Positions 14,492-22,132 of a DNA stretch of 41,817 bases are shown piece after piece. The notes under the pieces are model-generated. The model made no database searches. It was not told where the DNA came from and was given only the letters and a program-made list of their open reading frames with translations. The stretch is from a virus: the IMG/VR virus record IMGVR_UViG_3300033571_000858, positions 1-41,817 of that record. One strand, written 5' to 3'. Both the position numbers and the translations under genes were made by a program. Every line of letters begins with the position of its first letter. The stretch's first letter is position 1.

Positions 14492-15942
14492 TAGTATTTT
14501 ACCTTTTGTACTTGATACGGATAGCCTGCATCATCATAGTATTTCTTTCGTGTAGTAAGATGTCGTTTACTAAACTTTGCGCTACTTGTCACGTCCCAAA
14601 TCTCCACGTGATCTTTGTCTTCTGCTTTTCTTATGCCACGTCCAATACTTTGAATAACGCGGACAAAGCTTTTCCCGGGTTCCAAAAGAACCAGATTAAA
14701 AATCCTAGGGATATTAATGCCCACAGCGGCAACACCATAGGTAGCCACAATGATCTTATTAGTAGCTGTTTTAACTTCGTCATACTGCTCTTTTCTATCT
14801 GTTGTTTTCATTGCACCACTGACAAAAATACTGTCAGGTAAACGCTCTACTAACATTTCGCCGCTTTTAACTCGATCAACTAAGACTAACGTATTTCCCG
14901 ATTCTGAAAGTTTACTAACAAACTCAGCAATGAAGTCTACACGTTTAACGTTGGTAGTCAGGTATGTTAGTTCTTCTTGATATGTATTATATGATACTGT
15001 GTCCTGTAATTGCAGTACATTAACCAAGCAATTTGCCAACACTCCTTTGGCTTGTAAGTCTTTGGCAGCTATCTTATTTACCACTGGACCAATACATGCA
15101 ACCAAGCCTAGTTGCTCAAAATCTTCTTTAGGAATAGTTCCAGTTAAACCCCAACGGATAGGAACATTGGAGAAAGGACCACTTAACAATGCTTTAAGTA
15201 CGTCTGCTTTGGCTTGGTGAACTTCGTCAACAATGATTGCCACTAAGTCTTCGCTGAACTCTTCCAAGCTGATTGGGCTTTCGCCTTCTTTAAATCTCTT
15301 TTGTACACTGTTAAGACTTTGCCATGTACAAATAGTATGTGTCTTACCTAGTTCTTTTTTATCGCCAAAGTAAACACCAACGTCCAGGCCAAGTAATTCA
15401 TAATCTTCTAATGTTTGCTTGACTAGGTCTTTGTTAGGAACAATGACCAATGTTCTACCATAACTTTCCACACTTTTACTCAATGTGGCAGTTGTAATTG
15501 TTTTACCGGCGCCTGTACTAATCTCTTGTACGCATTGTAGATTAGTTAAAAACTTGTTGATGGCATCAATCTGATAGTCACGTAGCAGTACTGGATTGCC
15601 TTCGTTAACGTGCCCTTTGGGCCAGATTGTTTGTTCATGTGTTGTTTCATTTACTTCAACAAACTTGAAGTCATGCTGTTGCCTTTGATCATCAATCTCA
15701 ACTGAATAACCTTCATCAACAATTACTGGTAGAATCTTATCTAGTAAATTAAAAAAGCTGGCGCCGCCTAGTGTAAAGAAACCAACACAGCCATCCCAGC
15801 GTCCTAGTTTATAAGCTGGTGTATGCCTTGCATATGGCATGAAAAACTTCAATTCTTTTTCTAACCTGCGCCTAGTAGCTGTTTCTAATCCGCTAATTTT
15901 AATATTAACTTCATCTTTTATATGTATTGTACAAACTGTCAT
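14491..15942 (-). CDS. uvsW: Recombination and replication-restart helicase UvsW
   Basis: A 483-residue SF2 helicase that unwinds branched DNA (R-loops, stalled forks, Holliday junctions) in T4-type recombination-dependent replication. Walker A STGAGKT is at about 142-148, DEVH at about 239-242, GLTGT (motif III) near 279, and ATYGVAAVGINIPR plus QSIGRGIRK (motifs V and VI) toward the end. The N-terminal 100 residues match the UvsW substrate domain (GRWDGCVGFF). I start at 15942: the ATG at 15978 lies upstream of the promoter. No Shine-Dalgarno is present; the -10 ends 6 bases before the ATG, suggesting a leaderless mRNA. Confidence 0.93.
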   Translation of the reverse strand: MTVCTIHIKDEVNIKISGLETATRRRLEKELKFFMPYARHTPAYKLGRWDGCVGFFTLGGASFFNLLDKILPVIVDEGYSVEIDDQRQQHDFKFVEVNETTHEQTIWPKGHVNEGNPVLLRDYQIDAINKFLTNLQCVQEISTGAGKTITTATLSKSVESYGRTLVIVPNKDLVKQTLEDYELLGLDVGVYFGDKKELGKTHTICTWQSLNSVQKRFKEGESPISLEEFSEDLVAIIVDEVHQAKADVLKALLSGPFSNVPIRWGLTGTIPKEDFEQLGLVACIGPVVNKIAAKDLQAKGVLANCLVNVLQLQDTVSYNTYQEELTYLTTNVKRVDFIAEFVSKLSESGNTLVLVDRVKSGEMLVERLPDSIFVSGAMKTTDRKEQYDEVKTATNKIIVATYGVAAVGINIPRIFNLVLLEPGKSFVRVIQSIGRGIRKAEDKDHVEIWDVTSSAKFSKRHLTTRKKYYDDAGYPYQVQKVKY

Positions 15943-15948
15943 AGATGT

Positions 15949-15978
15949 AGTATAACATATTAGGCCACAAAAAAGCAA
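15949..15978 (-). promoter_or_regulatory. Promoter of uvsW, extended -10, overlapping a terminator
   Basis: Extended -10 TGTTATACT (TATACT at 15949-15954) lies 6 bases before the uvsW ATG. A TTGCTT -35 (15973-15978) at N18 is supplied by the 3' arm and U-run of the terminator hairpin of the HNH gene. Confidence 0.5.
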
Positions 15979-15991
15979 CCTAATAGGTTGC
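15969..15991 (-). terminator. Intrinsic terminator after the HNH endonuclease
   Basis: GCAACCT-AAT-AGGTTGC followed by six U on the minus strand, just past the stop at 16000. It is nearly identical to the terminator at 17010-17031. Confidence 0.8.
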
Positions 15992-15999
15992 CAATTTGT

Positions 16000-16983
16000 T
16001 CATTTCTTAAATTTACAATTATCATTATGCCATCGATTAATATTAGATAACACGGCTTCTTTTCCGCAATGAGCACACACAAAAGTTTGGCGTTTTATTC
16101 CTGTCATTCTTTCACTCATTTGTTTCTTCCAATCATCTGATTTTGGCATCTTACATCCTTTTAATGCACCTTGGCGAATTTTTTCTTTTGCTTCATCCGA
16201 TACGACTCTGTTCTTCAGTGCTTCTTTTCTTTTTGCAATAGCTTCTGGTGAATATATCTCGTGTTCTTTTTTACCTCTTTTGGCAGAAGCACATTTTTCC
16301 ATGATTGCAGGATCGCGTTTAACACCTTTTACTCGTCGACTAGTTGCTTGACGTTGGGCGATGCCGGCTGGGGTTTGAAGAAATTCTTTTTTCTTTTGAA
16401 TCATTTTTTCTCTAAACTCTGGATCTGCCCATCTTTCTTTCGAGGCTGCTTTGCGTCTTTCTTTACCTTCTGGAGAGACGTTTTGTTTTTTCCCCCACTG
16501 CGGGTTTTCTGGTCCTCGTTTAAATTCTTTTAATTTACTTTTCTCTCCAATCTTACGTTTTGTTTCTTCTGAATGTTTTCTACCAAGAAATGTTCCACCT
16601 TCTCTTGCGTATTTTTCTTTGAGAAGTCTCGAATATTCTTTTCTGAAAATTTCGTACGTTCTACTGGAAATAGTATAGGTGTGGTGAACGCCTCTGACTT
16701 TAGTCGTCATTTTGTTGATGAACGTATTAAATGCAAATGCCATTTTACTATTATAAATGCCTGGAAATTTCATTTTCCATAATAATGCATGGGCAATATA
16801 ATGTTCTCTGGCGGTGAGCTTTACTAAGTTACTCTTACTATCGTTACCCCCAAAACTTCTCGGAATTATATGATGCGTTTCTACATAACCTTCGATGGTA
16901 CGATTTTTCGCTTTATATATTAATGCTTCGTACCATTTACTATATTTAGATTCTTTAAGTTCAACAGGCCATATAATTTTCAT
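16000..16983 (-). CDS. HNH homing endonuclease with NUMOD3 repeats and C-terminal zinc finger
   Basis: A 327-residue free-standing homing endonuclease. The HNH core spans about residues 37-65 (ETHHIIPRSFGGNDSKSN, then LVKLTAREHYIAHALL), with HH, Asn and a later His as expected. NUMOD3 DNA-binding motifs follow (GTFLGRKHSEETKRKIGEK near 130-148), then long basic helices. A C-terminal zinc finger (FVCAHCGKEAVLSNI, then NRWHNDNC) completes it. Such genes copy themselves into related phages by cutting alleles that lack them. I start at 16983, the ATG just 7 bases past the -10. Near-identical terminators flank it. Confidence 0.88.
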   Translation of the reverse strand: MKIIWPVELKESKYSKWYEALIYKAKNRTIEGYVETHHIIPRSFGGNDSKSNLVKLTAREHYIAHALLWKMKFPGIYNSKMAFAFNTFINKMTTKVRGVHHTYTISSRTYEIFRKEYSRLLKEKYAREGGTFLGRKHSEETKRKIGEKSKLKEFKRGPENPQWGKKQNVSPEGKERRKAASKERWADPEFREKMIQKKKEFLQTPAGIAQRQATSRRVKGVKRDPAIMEKCASAKRGKKEHEIYSPEAIAKRKEALKNRVVSDEAKEKIRQGALKGCKMPKSDDWKKQMSERMTGIKRQTFVCAHCGKEAVLSNINRWHNDNCKFKK

Positions 16984-16990
16984 AAAGGTA

Positions 16991-17019
16991 ATTATACACA
17001 CTCGTCAATAAAAAAGCAA
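16991..17019 (-). promoter_or_regulatory. Promoter of the HNH gene, -35 inside a terminator
   Basis: TTGCTT-N17-TATAAT. The -35 lies on the 3' arm and U-run of the terminator at 17010-17031, and the -10 ends 7 bases before the ATG at 16983. No Shine-Dalgarno follows, so the mRNA is probably leaderless. Confidence 0.55.
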
Positions 17020-17031
17020 CCTTTCGGTTGC
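17010..17031 (-). terminator. Intrinsic terminator after the T5orf172-like gene
   Basis: GCAACC-GAAA-GGTTGC with a stable GNRA loop and six U on the minus strand. It starts directly after the stop codon at 17032. Confidence 0.85.
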
Positions 17032-17445
17032 TTAATTTAAAGTGATCGTATCAAACCATTCAGTAAAGTCTTGGCAGTTATTCATTGATAACGGAGTAAA
17101 CTCTTTTGGACTATCTTCTAGTTTGATGAAATGCTCTGTTTTCAGTTCTTCGATATAGTTAAGAATTTCTTGCTTGTCAATTTCACAGATCCATTCGCTG
17201 AGTCCTGCTTCTGCACTTGAAATCTTAGACTTAAAATTTATCTTAACTTTCTTTTCTGCTTCCTTTACATCTACATCTTCGCCGATCCAGAAATACATAA
17301 ACTCTTCTAGATATACCGGGCCTACTGCGTTTTGATAACTAGCAAGACGAGTGCGAACTTTGTCCAATGCCGCAATTCCAATCTTAAAGTGTCGAGGATC
17401 AGCGACCCCCGGACACTTTCGCAGATATAAAATATAATAGCGCAT
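17032..17445 (-). CDS. T5orf172/MUG113-like (GIY-YIG superfamily) protein
   Basis: A 137-residue protein. MRYYILYLRKCPGVADPRHF leads to KIGIAALDKVRTRLASYQNA, the order of T5orf172-type domains: two strands, then a K-I-G-x-A turn and a helix with Arg. A later Glu and a G-L-S-E-W-I segment complete the pattern. This branch of the GIY-YIG fold is common in phages and may nick DNA, but the canonical GIY and YIG motifs are not evident, so activity is uncertain. It overlaps the ParB-like gene by one base (TAATG), ends in its own terminator and has no ribosome site. Confidence 0.6.
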   Translation of the reverse strand: MRYYILYLRKCPGVADPRHFKIGIAALDKVRTRLASYQNAVGPVYLEEFMYFWIGEDVDVKEAEKKVKINFKSKISSAEAGLSEWICEIDKQEILNYIEELKTEHFIKLEDSPKEFTPLSMNNCQDFTEWFDTITLN

Positions 17446-18584
17446 TACTTAACAGGATAAGTAGCTTCTGGTTGTGCCAACTTGAAGCCCTTAGTTTGAT
17501 GCTTATTGTAAGTAAGCGCAAGGCCGCTGGTAACCACAACTGGGTGAGCACCCAAACTACCAAAGTGATTTTCAAACTGTTCCTTCAAACGAGTATGAAC
17601 TTTTTCACTTTGTCCGTATACTTTCTTAAGAATGTTACCGAACTCTACGTCAAATGTAGAAGGAAGCATCTTACCAGTTTGCAATTCAGTTTGTTGGTAC
17701 AAGCGAGCCATAGCTAGCATCATAATACCACGCACTTCTTCCTTAGGCCATGTATCACGATGAAACTTCAAACTGCGAGCCAAGTAAATACCTTTAATAC
17801 CCGAGCTTGCTTGCACAAGGTCATAGGCACCATACAAATGTTCAATGTGACTAATATCGCCAGCTTTAGTGCTGGCACGTTTCACTTGGCAGTTGTTTGC
17901 ATCAACAATGTTTTGAACCATAACAGGTTCTGCATGGCCGCACTCTACAGCAATCATGTGCTCATTGTAGCGATCCAGTTGACGCTTACCAGACTTGTTA
18001 ATAGTAATCATACTGTTACCAGCATGGCTGATTAGAATCTTAGTGGCTTCGTCTAGACTATGTTCGTCATTGATGTTAGCTTCGGTATACCAAACAGGCA
18101 TATGAGTCCATCCTTGGCGTTCGCAAACACGAGTAGTATGGTGGCCGTCCCACAGCAGATATTTTCCACTAACAGGATCTTTGACTGCACAAGGAACAAT
18201 GATAGTATCTGCTTTAAACAGTGGTTCAATCTTTATAACGTGGTTAGGAATCACGTCACGCTGAAAGCGAGGATCAACAGCAATGTCATCCATATGTACC
18301 CATGTAAATTTAGGAACATTAAGTAGCTTGGGGTCAACAGAAAGTCGAGGCATAGGTGCTGGGCCCAAAACTGCGGCTACTGCTTCGCCGATATCTTTGT
18401 TTGGGATAATGCCGTTAGGATAATTATTAGCCATGGTCCGCAGGTCAATTGCGGAATCTTCCATGTCAAAAGGAACTGCATAGTTGCTAAGAAAATTCTT
18501 AATACGCTGTTCTTTTTGTTTAGTCTTGCTCATTTTGGTTTTTATTGTTCCCACTGTAAGACTCATTGCATTTACTTTTGCCAT
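17445..18584 (-). CDS. ParB/Srx-fold-like early protein
   Basis: A 379-residue protein with a strong AGGAG site and a perfect early promoter. Residues 90-200 carry VHMDDIAVDPRFQRDVIPNH and KYLLWDGHHTTRVCERQGWT, matching the N-terminal ParB/sulfiredoxin fold (the DGHH loop, similar to ParB DGxHR). Phage members of this group include nucleases and chromatin-binding proteins. The remainder is helical (RASTKAGDISHIEHLYGAYD and others). A role in host takeover or as a DNA-binding enzyme is plausible; no known T4 counterpart is evident. Confidence 0.6.
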   Translation of the reverse strand: MAKVNAMSLTVGTIKTKMSKTKQKEQRIKNFLSNYAVPFDMEDSAIDLRTMANNYPNGIIPNKDIGEAVAAVLGPAPMPRLSVDPKLLNVPKFTWVHMDDIAVDPRFQRDVIPNHVIKIEPLFKADTIIVPCAVKDPVSGKYLLWDGHHTTRVCERQGWTHMPVWYTEANINDEHSLDEATKILISHAGNSMITINKSGKRQLDRYNEHMIAVECGHAEPVMVQNIVDANNCQVKRASTKAGDISHIEHLYGAYDLVQASSGIKGIYLARSLKFHRDTWPKEEVRGIMMLAMARLYQQTELQTGKMLPSTFDVEFGNILKKVYGQSEKVHTRLKEQFENHFGSLGAHPVVVTSGLALTYNKHQTKGFKLAQPEATYPVK

Positions 18585-18616
18585 TTAAAAACTCCTGTTT
18601 TGTTTACTAAAAATAT

Positions 18617-18645
18617 ATTATAACACCAAAACCAATTTGTGTCAA
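18617..18645 (-). promoter_or_regulatory. Early promoter, perfect TTGACA-N17-TATAAT
   Basis: TTGACACAAATTGG at the -35, 17-base spacer, TATAAT. The -35 abuts the stop codon of the S8 peptidase gene. The leader is about 25 bases to the ATG at 18584. Confidence 0.85.
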
Positions 18646-20730
18646 TTAGAAAGACTTAACTGCCATAACACCAATTGAATTCATATTGTTACCTGGAACT
18701 CCGCCGACATTAAACTGGCGTGCTACATTTACGTTTACACGGTCATAGCCCTTACCAATTACAGTATAACCTAGGACCAAGTCCATAGGTTTAACTTGTT
18801 GGCGAAGACTAATTGATTCTGTACCAACAATCGCCTTTGCATCTGCTCCATCACCATTGTCGGTAAACTCATAGCCAGTTACACCTGTGATAGTTGCCGA
18901 ACCTTTTCGCACACTTACGGGACTAACCAATGTCAAACTCACAGCGTCTTTGTTTTGGAACACATTGTTCTTGGCCACAGCCAGTCTCCAGGTATCACTG
19001 CTAATACGATTACCGAGTTGAATCATCGAATCTGCCACACTTCCTGCACGAGTAACACCAAAGCCATATGCACCAGATACTGCAACGTCACCAAACTTAC
19101 GTTCAGTTCCAAGCTGGAAATAGTTAGTAGAGCTGTTACCAAATGCCATTGCGCCCGAGCCAATGTTACCAAGGAAGCCTGACTTTTCTGTCATCGAACC
19201 AATCTGCACACTATAGCTGACGCCTTGTTCAGTATAGGAAACTTCAGTAGCCGTACCTGCTTGGCTCTGCATCATTTTAATGCTGTAATTTTCATTAACA
19301 GGAGTAGCAATTTCATTATAGCCTACTGGGCTCATTGCCAAGTAAGAACTAGACGCACGATAAGTCATTACAGGATTAACTGCTACTGCTCGAGTCATGT
19401 CCAATGTATAGTTACGATTGTAGCTGTCCAAGCCTTGAACGTTTTGAAGCACACTACTAGTCTTAAGGCTAATACTACCGCTAGACGCAACACCCGAAGC
19501 TGTCAAAGGAATAGCCGTAGCGTAACCTTTAAAATTAGCAATAGTCATCGTGCCTTGTGGCTGTGTAGCTTTGTCGAAGTTTACCATACCCCAACCATAA
19601 ACTTCGTCAACACCTTTTGCACCCATGTCAGTTGCAGTGGTCTTGACCAAATGAACCAACTGTGCAGAACTAAGTTGTGGCCATGCTTGTTTGAGCAATG
19701 CAACACCGCCACTGACCACTGCGGCTGCTGGGCTAGTACCTGTTACTGCACCAATGCCGTCAGTGCCGCCTGACTTAATACCTGCGGCAGTTCTAGCCGC
19801 GTCTGGAACTGCGCCCCACATGCCAGTACCCGGTGCCACAACATAAAAGTCTTTAACATAGTATTTGTCATTGCAGATGTTGCCAGTAAAACTATTGCAC
19901 AAGGTACCTGCTTGGTTGCTGGTTTTATTCATAGTCCAGCCACCTTTGCCATCACCAACCACGTTGCCTACAATCAGCACACGACCACCCATGAGCAAAT
20001 TACCGTTGGCATCTGTTTGAGTTGCAAATGCCGCTGGCATCTGTGCATACTTTGTACCTGCATTACCTGATGATATGACAATCACTGACCTGGATGTTGC
20101 ATTGGCAAATGCCGCTACATCTCTCATCGAGTTACCATACAGAAAACTTTTGCCGCCCGTCACTGCACTGTTATAATTGCTAGGAGCACGGAAAATACCA
20201 GGACTAACTTCTACCGTGGTTCTTTGAAAATTAGCGTCAAAGTTTGAACCTAAACTAAGATTGATAACGCTGGCACCTGCTCGCTCTGCCAGTGTCATAC
20301 CCCTGTGAACTGCACTCATATTAATACCAGTACCAGCCAAGCCATTGGCCGAACTAATAGAACTATTTGCTTGGAACAACACTAGTTGAGCATCAGGAGC
20401 CACACCAACTGTGCCCCATCCATCTAGCTTGCCGGCGGCAATACTGGCCATTTGTGTACCATGCACACCCACTGCCTGCGCTGTCGAACCTGTATTAGTC
20501 AGGCTAATTACTTTGCCTTTGAGATCACTGTGATTAACATCAAACCCGTTATCAACAATACCAATGATAACACCTTTACCAGTGATACCACGTGCCCATG
20601 CCTGTGGAGCACCAACGGCGTTTAGAAATTTGATTTGAGTATCTGCTTCGCGATTAGCAAAAACTTGAGCTTGCACACTTACTGCCAAAGTGGAAACTGC
20701 CAGTGCTACAAGGGTGGGTTTGAATTTCAT
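18646..20730 (-). CDS. Secreted subtilisin-family (S8) serine protease with beta-barrel-like C-terminus
   Basis: A 694-residue protein with an apparent signal peptide (MKFKPTLVALAVSTLAVSVQ, cleavage after A21). The S8 catalytic triad is complete: Asp60 (IGIVDNGFD), His90 (GVHGTQMAS) and Ser333 (TGTSPAAAVVSGG), with the oxyanion Asn223 (ISSGNAG). The last 260 residues are strand-rich and end in Phe (MAVKSF), like outer-membrane beta-barrel proteins, so it resembles an S8 autotransporter. The likely site is the periplasm or outer membrane, where it would cut host or neighbouring surface proteins. AAGGAC site and own early promoter. Such an enzyme is unexpected in a T4-like phage and was probably acquired from a bacterium. 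Confidence 0.88.
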   Translation of the reverse strand: MKFKPTLVALAVSTLAVSVQAQVFANREADTQIKFLNAVGAPQAWARGITGKGVIIGIVDNGFDVNHSDLKGKVISLTNTGSTAQAVGVHGTQMASIAAGKLDGWGTVGVAPDAQLVLFQANSSISSANGLAGTGINMSAVHRGMTLAERAGASVINLSLGSNFDANFQRTTVEVSPGIFRAPSNYNSAVTGGKSFLYGNSMRDVAAFANATSRSVIVISSGNAGTKYAQMPAAFATQTDANGNLLMGGRVLIVGNVVGDGKGGWTMNKTSNQAGTLCNSFTGNICNDKYYVKDFYVVAPGTGMWGAVPDAARTAAGIKSGGTDGIGAVTGTSPAAAVVSGGVALLKQAWPQLSSAQLVHLVKTTATDMGAKGVDEVYGWGMVNFDKATQPQGTMTIANFKGYATAIPLTASGVASSGSISLKTSSVLQNVQGLDSYNRNYTLDMTRAVAVNPVMTYRASSSYLAMSPVGYNEIATPVNENYSIKMMQSQAGTATEVSYTEQGVSYSVQIGSMTEKSGFLGNIGSGAMAFGNSSTNYFQLGTERKFGDVAVSGAYGFGVTRAGSVADSMIQLGNRISSDTWRLAVAKNNVFQNKDAVSLTLVSPVSVRKGSATITGVTGYEFTDNGDGADAKAIVGTESISLRQQVKPMDLVLGYTVIGKGYDRVNVNVARQFNVGGVPGNNMNSIGVMAVKSF

Positions 20731-20759
20731 TTAAAGTCCTTATTGCTTAATATGTATGT

Positions 20760-20788
20760 ATTATAGCACAATGCCCAATTAGTGTCAA
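20760..20788 (-). promoter_or_regulatory. Early promoter TTGACA-N17-TATAAT of the S8 peptidase gene
   Basis: TTGACACTAATTGG at the -35, 17-base spacer, TATAAT. The ATG is about 30 bases downstream. The -35 falls in the loop of a 14-bp perfect inverted repeat. Confidence 0.85.
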
Positions 20789-20803
20789 TTAATTGGGCAT
20801 TGT
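20768..20803. repeat. 14-bp inverted repeat around the peptidase promoter
   Basis: Perfect stem ACAATGCCCAATTA with TAATTGGGCATTGT and an 8-base loop that holds the -35. No U-run follows it on the minus strand, so an operator is more likely than a terminator. Confidence 0.75.
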
Positions 20804-20810
20804 TAGTTAA

Positions 20811-21884
20811 TTATGCTTCTGCACGTTTCAAAATTGTTGTCTCTGCCAGCTTCTTCCAGTTAGTAGCACTCATCTTACGCAGGTCTGCAATCTTCAAAAC
20901 TGTACGCAGGCTCAACTCACGCAAACGATTCTTCTGTTCCCATACATACTCTACGATTTCGTTTTCTGCACCATCTTCAAAATCATAACTGTTCAACATG
21001 CCGTCTTGTACGATTTGCTTAATACGCAGATACTTATCACGCTGGGTATCCATAGTCAGATCCAAATAGTGGCAACGTGACTCAAGTGCATCCAAGTGGT
21101 CGCGCAACTTCTTACTGCGAACATGCTCAAACTTAATGTTAGTGATGAAAATCACACTGCCTTTAAAATCGAAACGATCTGGCACACCTTCACGGCGCAA
21201 CATATTGCTGTCAATGTTCCAAGAGATTGTACGCTTCTTAGAACTGTCCAAAGCAGCCTTAAGGATGTTCAGCGACAAGTCGTCCAGCAAAATGCTGTCA
21301 CAGTCGTCAAACACCAGCACATTGCCTTCGTCTGCATACTGGAACAGTTTGCAATACAAGCCAATGGCACTCATTGCACCTTTAACAACTTCAAAACGAT
21401 TCTTGCGTTGAGCCATTTTGTCAAACAAACTAGCCTGCTCAAGTACCTTCTCAACGCCAAAGGATTTACCTACGCCCGGAGGGCCACTAACAATCATAGC
21501 GCGAACTGCACCTGAAGTAGTACCTTCTGCCATTTGGTCCAAGATGTCAAAACGTTCACGAATGCGCTCAATGGCAGCTTCTTCTGTTTCTGTGTACACT
21601 TCTGGCTCTTTGGGTTTAACAATGCTGAGAACATTGTCATCGTTATTTGCACGAGTGCGCTCTGCATCTGTCATGTCTGCCATTGTTTGACCGCTCACAG
21701 TGATATCTTCCATGCTTTTAATTTTAACGCGAACACTCTTGCCTTTGTAGCCAAGAGTACCATTATCCTGAACTGTTACATACATACCTTTGGCGCCTGT
21801 TTTAATGTCAGATACCAAACGGAATGTTTCGTTTTTAACTTTAGTGCCACGGTACTCGCCAGCAAAAATTGTTACATTAGCCAT
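20811..21884 (-). CDS. AAA+ ATPase of unknown function (early gene)
   Basis: A 357-residue P-loop ATPase. An N-terminal beta domain of about 65 residues (MANVTIFAGEYRGTKVKNET, LGYKGKSVRVKIKSMEDITV) is followed by the AAA+ core, with Walker A SGPPGVGKS at about 133-141, Walker B LVFDD at about 190-194, sensor region IFITNIKFEH and an R-x-R-C arginine-finger area. It is not gp44: the N-terminal domain differs and no clamp partner is adjacent. It may be a host-protein remodeller or replication factor. AGGAG site and a perfect early promoter of its own. Confidence 0.75.
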   Translation of the reverse strand: MANVTIFAGEYRGTKVKNETFRLVSDIKTGAKGMYVTVQDNGTLGYKGKSVRVKIKSMEDITVSGQTMADMTDAERTRANNDDNVLSIVKPKEPEVYTETEEAAIERIRERFDILDQMAEGTTSGAVRAMIVSGPPGVGKSFGVEKVLEQASLFDKMAQRKNRFEVVKGAMSAIGLYCKLFQYADEGNVLVFDDCDSILLDDLSLNILKAALDSSKKRTISWNIDSNMLRREGVPDRFDFKGSVIFITNIKFEHVRSKKLRDHLDALESRCHYLDLTMDTQRDKYLRIKQIVQDGMLNSYDFEDGAENEIVEYVWEQKNRLRELSLRTVLKIADLRKMSATNWKKLAETTILKRAEA

Positions 21885-21915
21885 CTAAAACTCCTGTTTT
21901 GTTAACTTAAAATGT

Positions 21916-21944
21916 ATTATAACACTTATGCCAATTTGTGTCAA
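21916..21944 (-). promoter_or_regulatory. Early promoter, perfect TTGACA-N17-TATAAT
   Basis: TTGACACAAATTGG at the -35, 17-base spacer, TATAAT. The -35 abuts the stop codon of the 43-residue gene. The AAA+ gene starts 32 bases past the -10. Confidence 0.85.
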
Positions 21945-22076
21945 TTAAGCGGTTTCAGTTTGTAATACCGAAGTATTAACTAATGTACCACCATATGCTT
22001 GTTGGAAGCAGAGTGCAACTGCTTCTAAGTAAAAGGTATAGATTTTGCCTTTAGGGGTAATCAACGTGAACTGCAT
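21945..22076 (-). CDS. 43-residue conserved early protein
   Basis: A small gene (MQFTLITPKGKIYTFYLEAV, then ALCFQQAYGG and a Thr/Val/Glu-rich end) with an excellent AAGGAG ribosome site and its own perfect early promoter. The word pattern of an ITPKGK-like strand pair followed by a helix with QQAYGG resembles from memory a tiny conserved protein of marine T4-like phages. Small size and strong early expression suggest an inhibitor or regulator of a host target; no function is known. Confidence 0.75.
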   Translation of the reverse strand: MQFTLITPKGKIYTFYLEAVALCFQQAYGGTLVNTSVLQTETA

Positions 22077-22103
22077 TTGAACTCCTTTTACTACAATACA
22101 AGT

Positions 22104-22132
22104 ATTATAGCAAAGGATCCAATTTGTGTCAA
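22104..22132 (-). promoter_or_regulatory. Early promoter, perfect TTGACA-N17-TATAAT
   Basis: TTGACACAAATTGG at the -35, 17-base spacer, TATAAT. The -35 abuts the stop codon of the UvsY-like gene. It drives the 43-residue gene 28 bases downstream. Confidence 0.85.

Noticed and set aside
15943-15978. Upstream ATG extending uvsW by 12 residues
   Set aside because: It lies upstream of the promoter -10, and the added residues do not match the UvsW N-terminus; MTVCTIH at 15942 is the better start.
17001-17007. TTGACG next to the HNH promoter as a -35 box
   Set aside because: It is only 6 bases from the TATAAT; the TTGCTT at N17 fits better.
19225-19773. Plus-strand open frame of 182 codons
   Set aside because: Antisense shadow of the S8 peptidase, with cysteine- and histidine-rich nonsense composition and no ribosome site.
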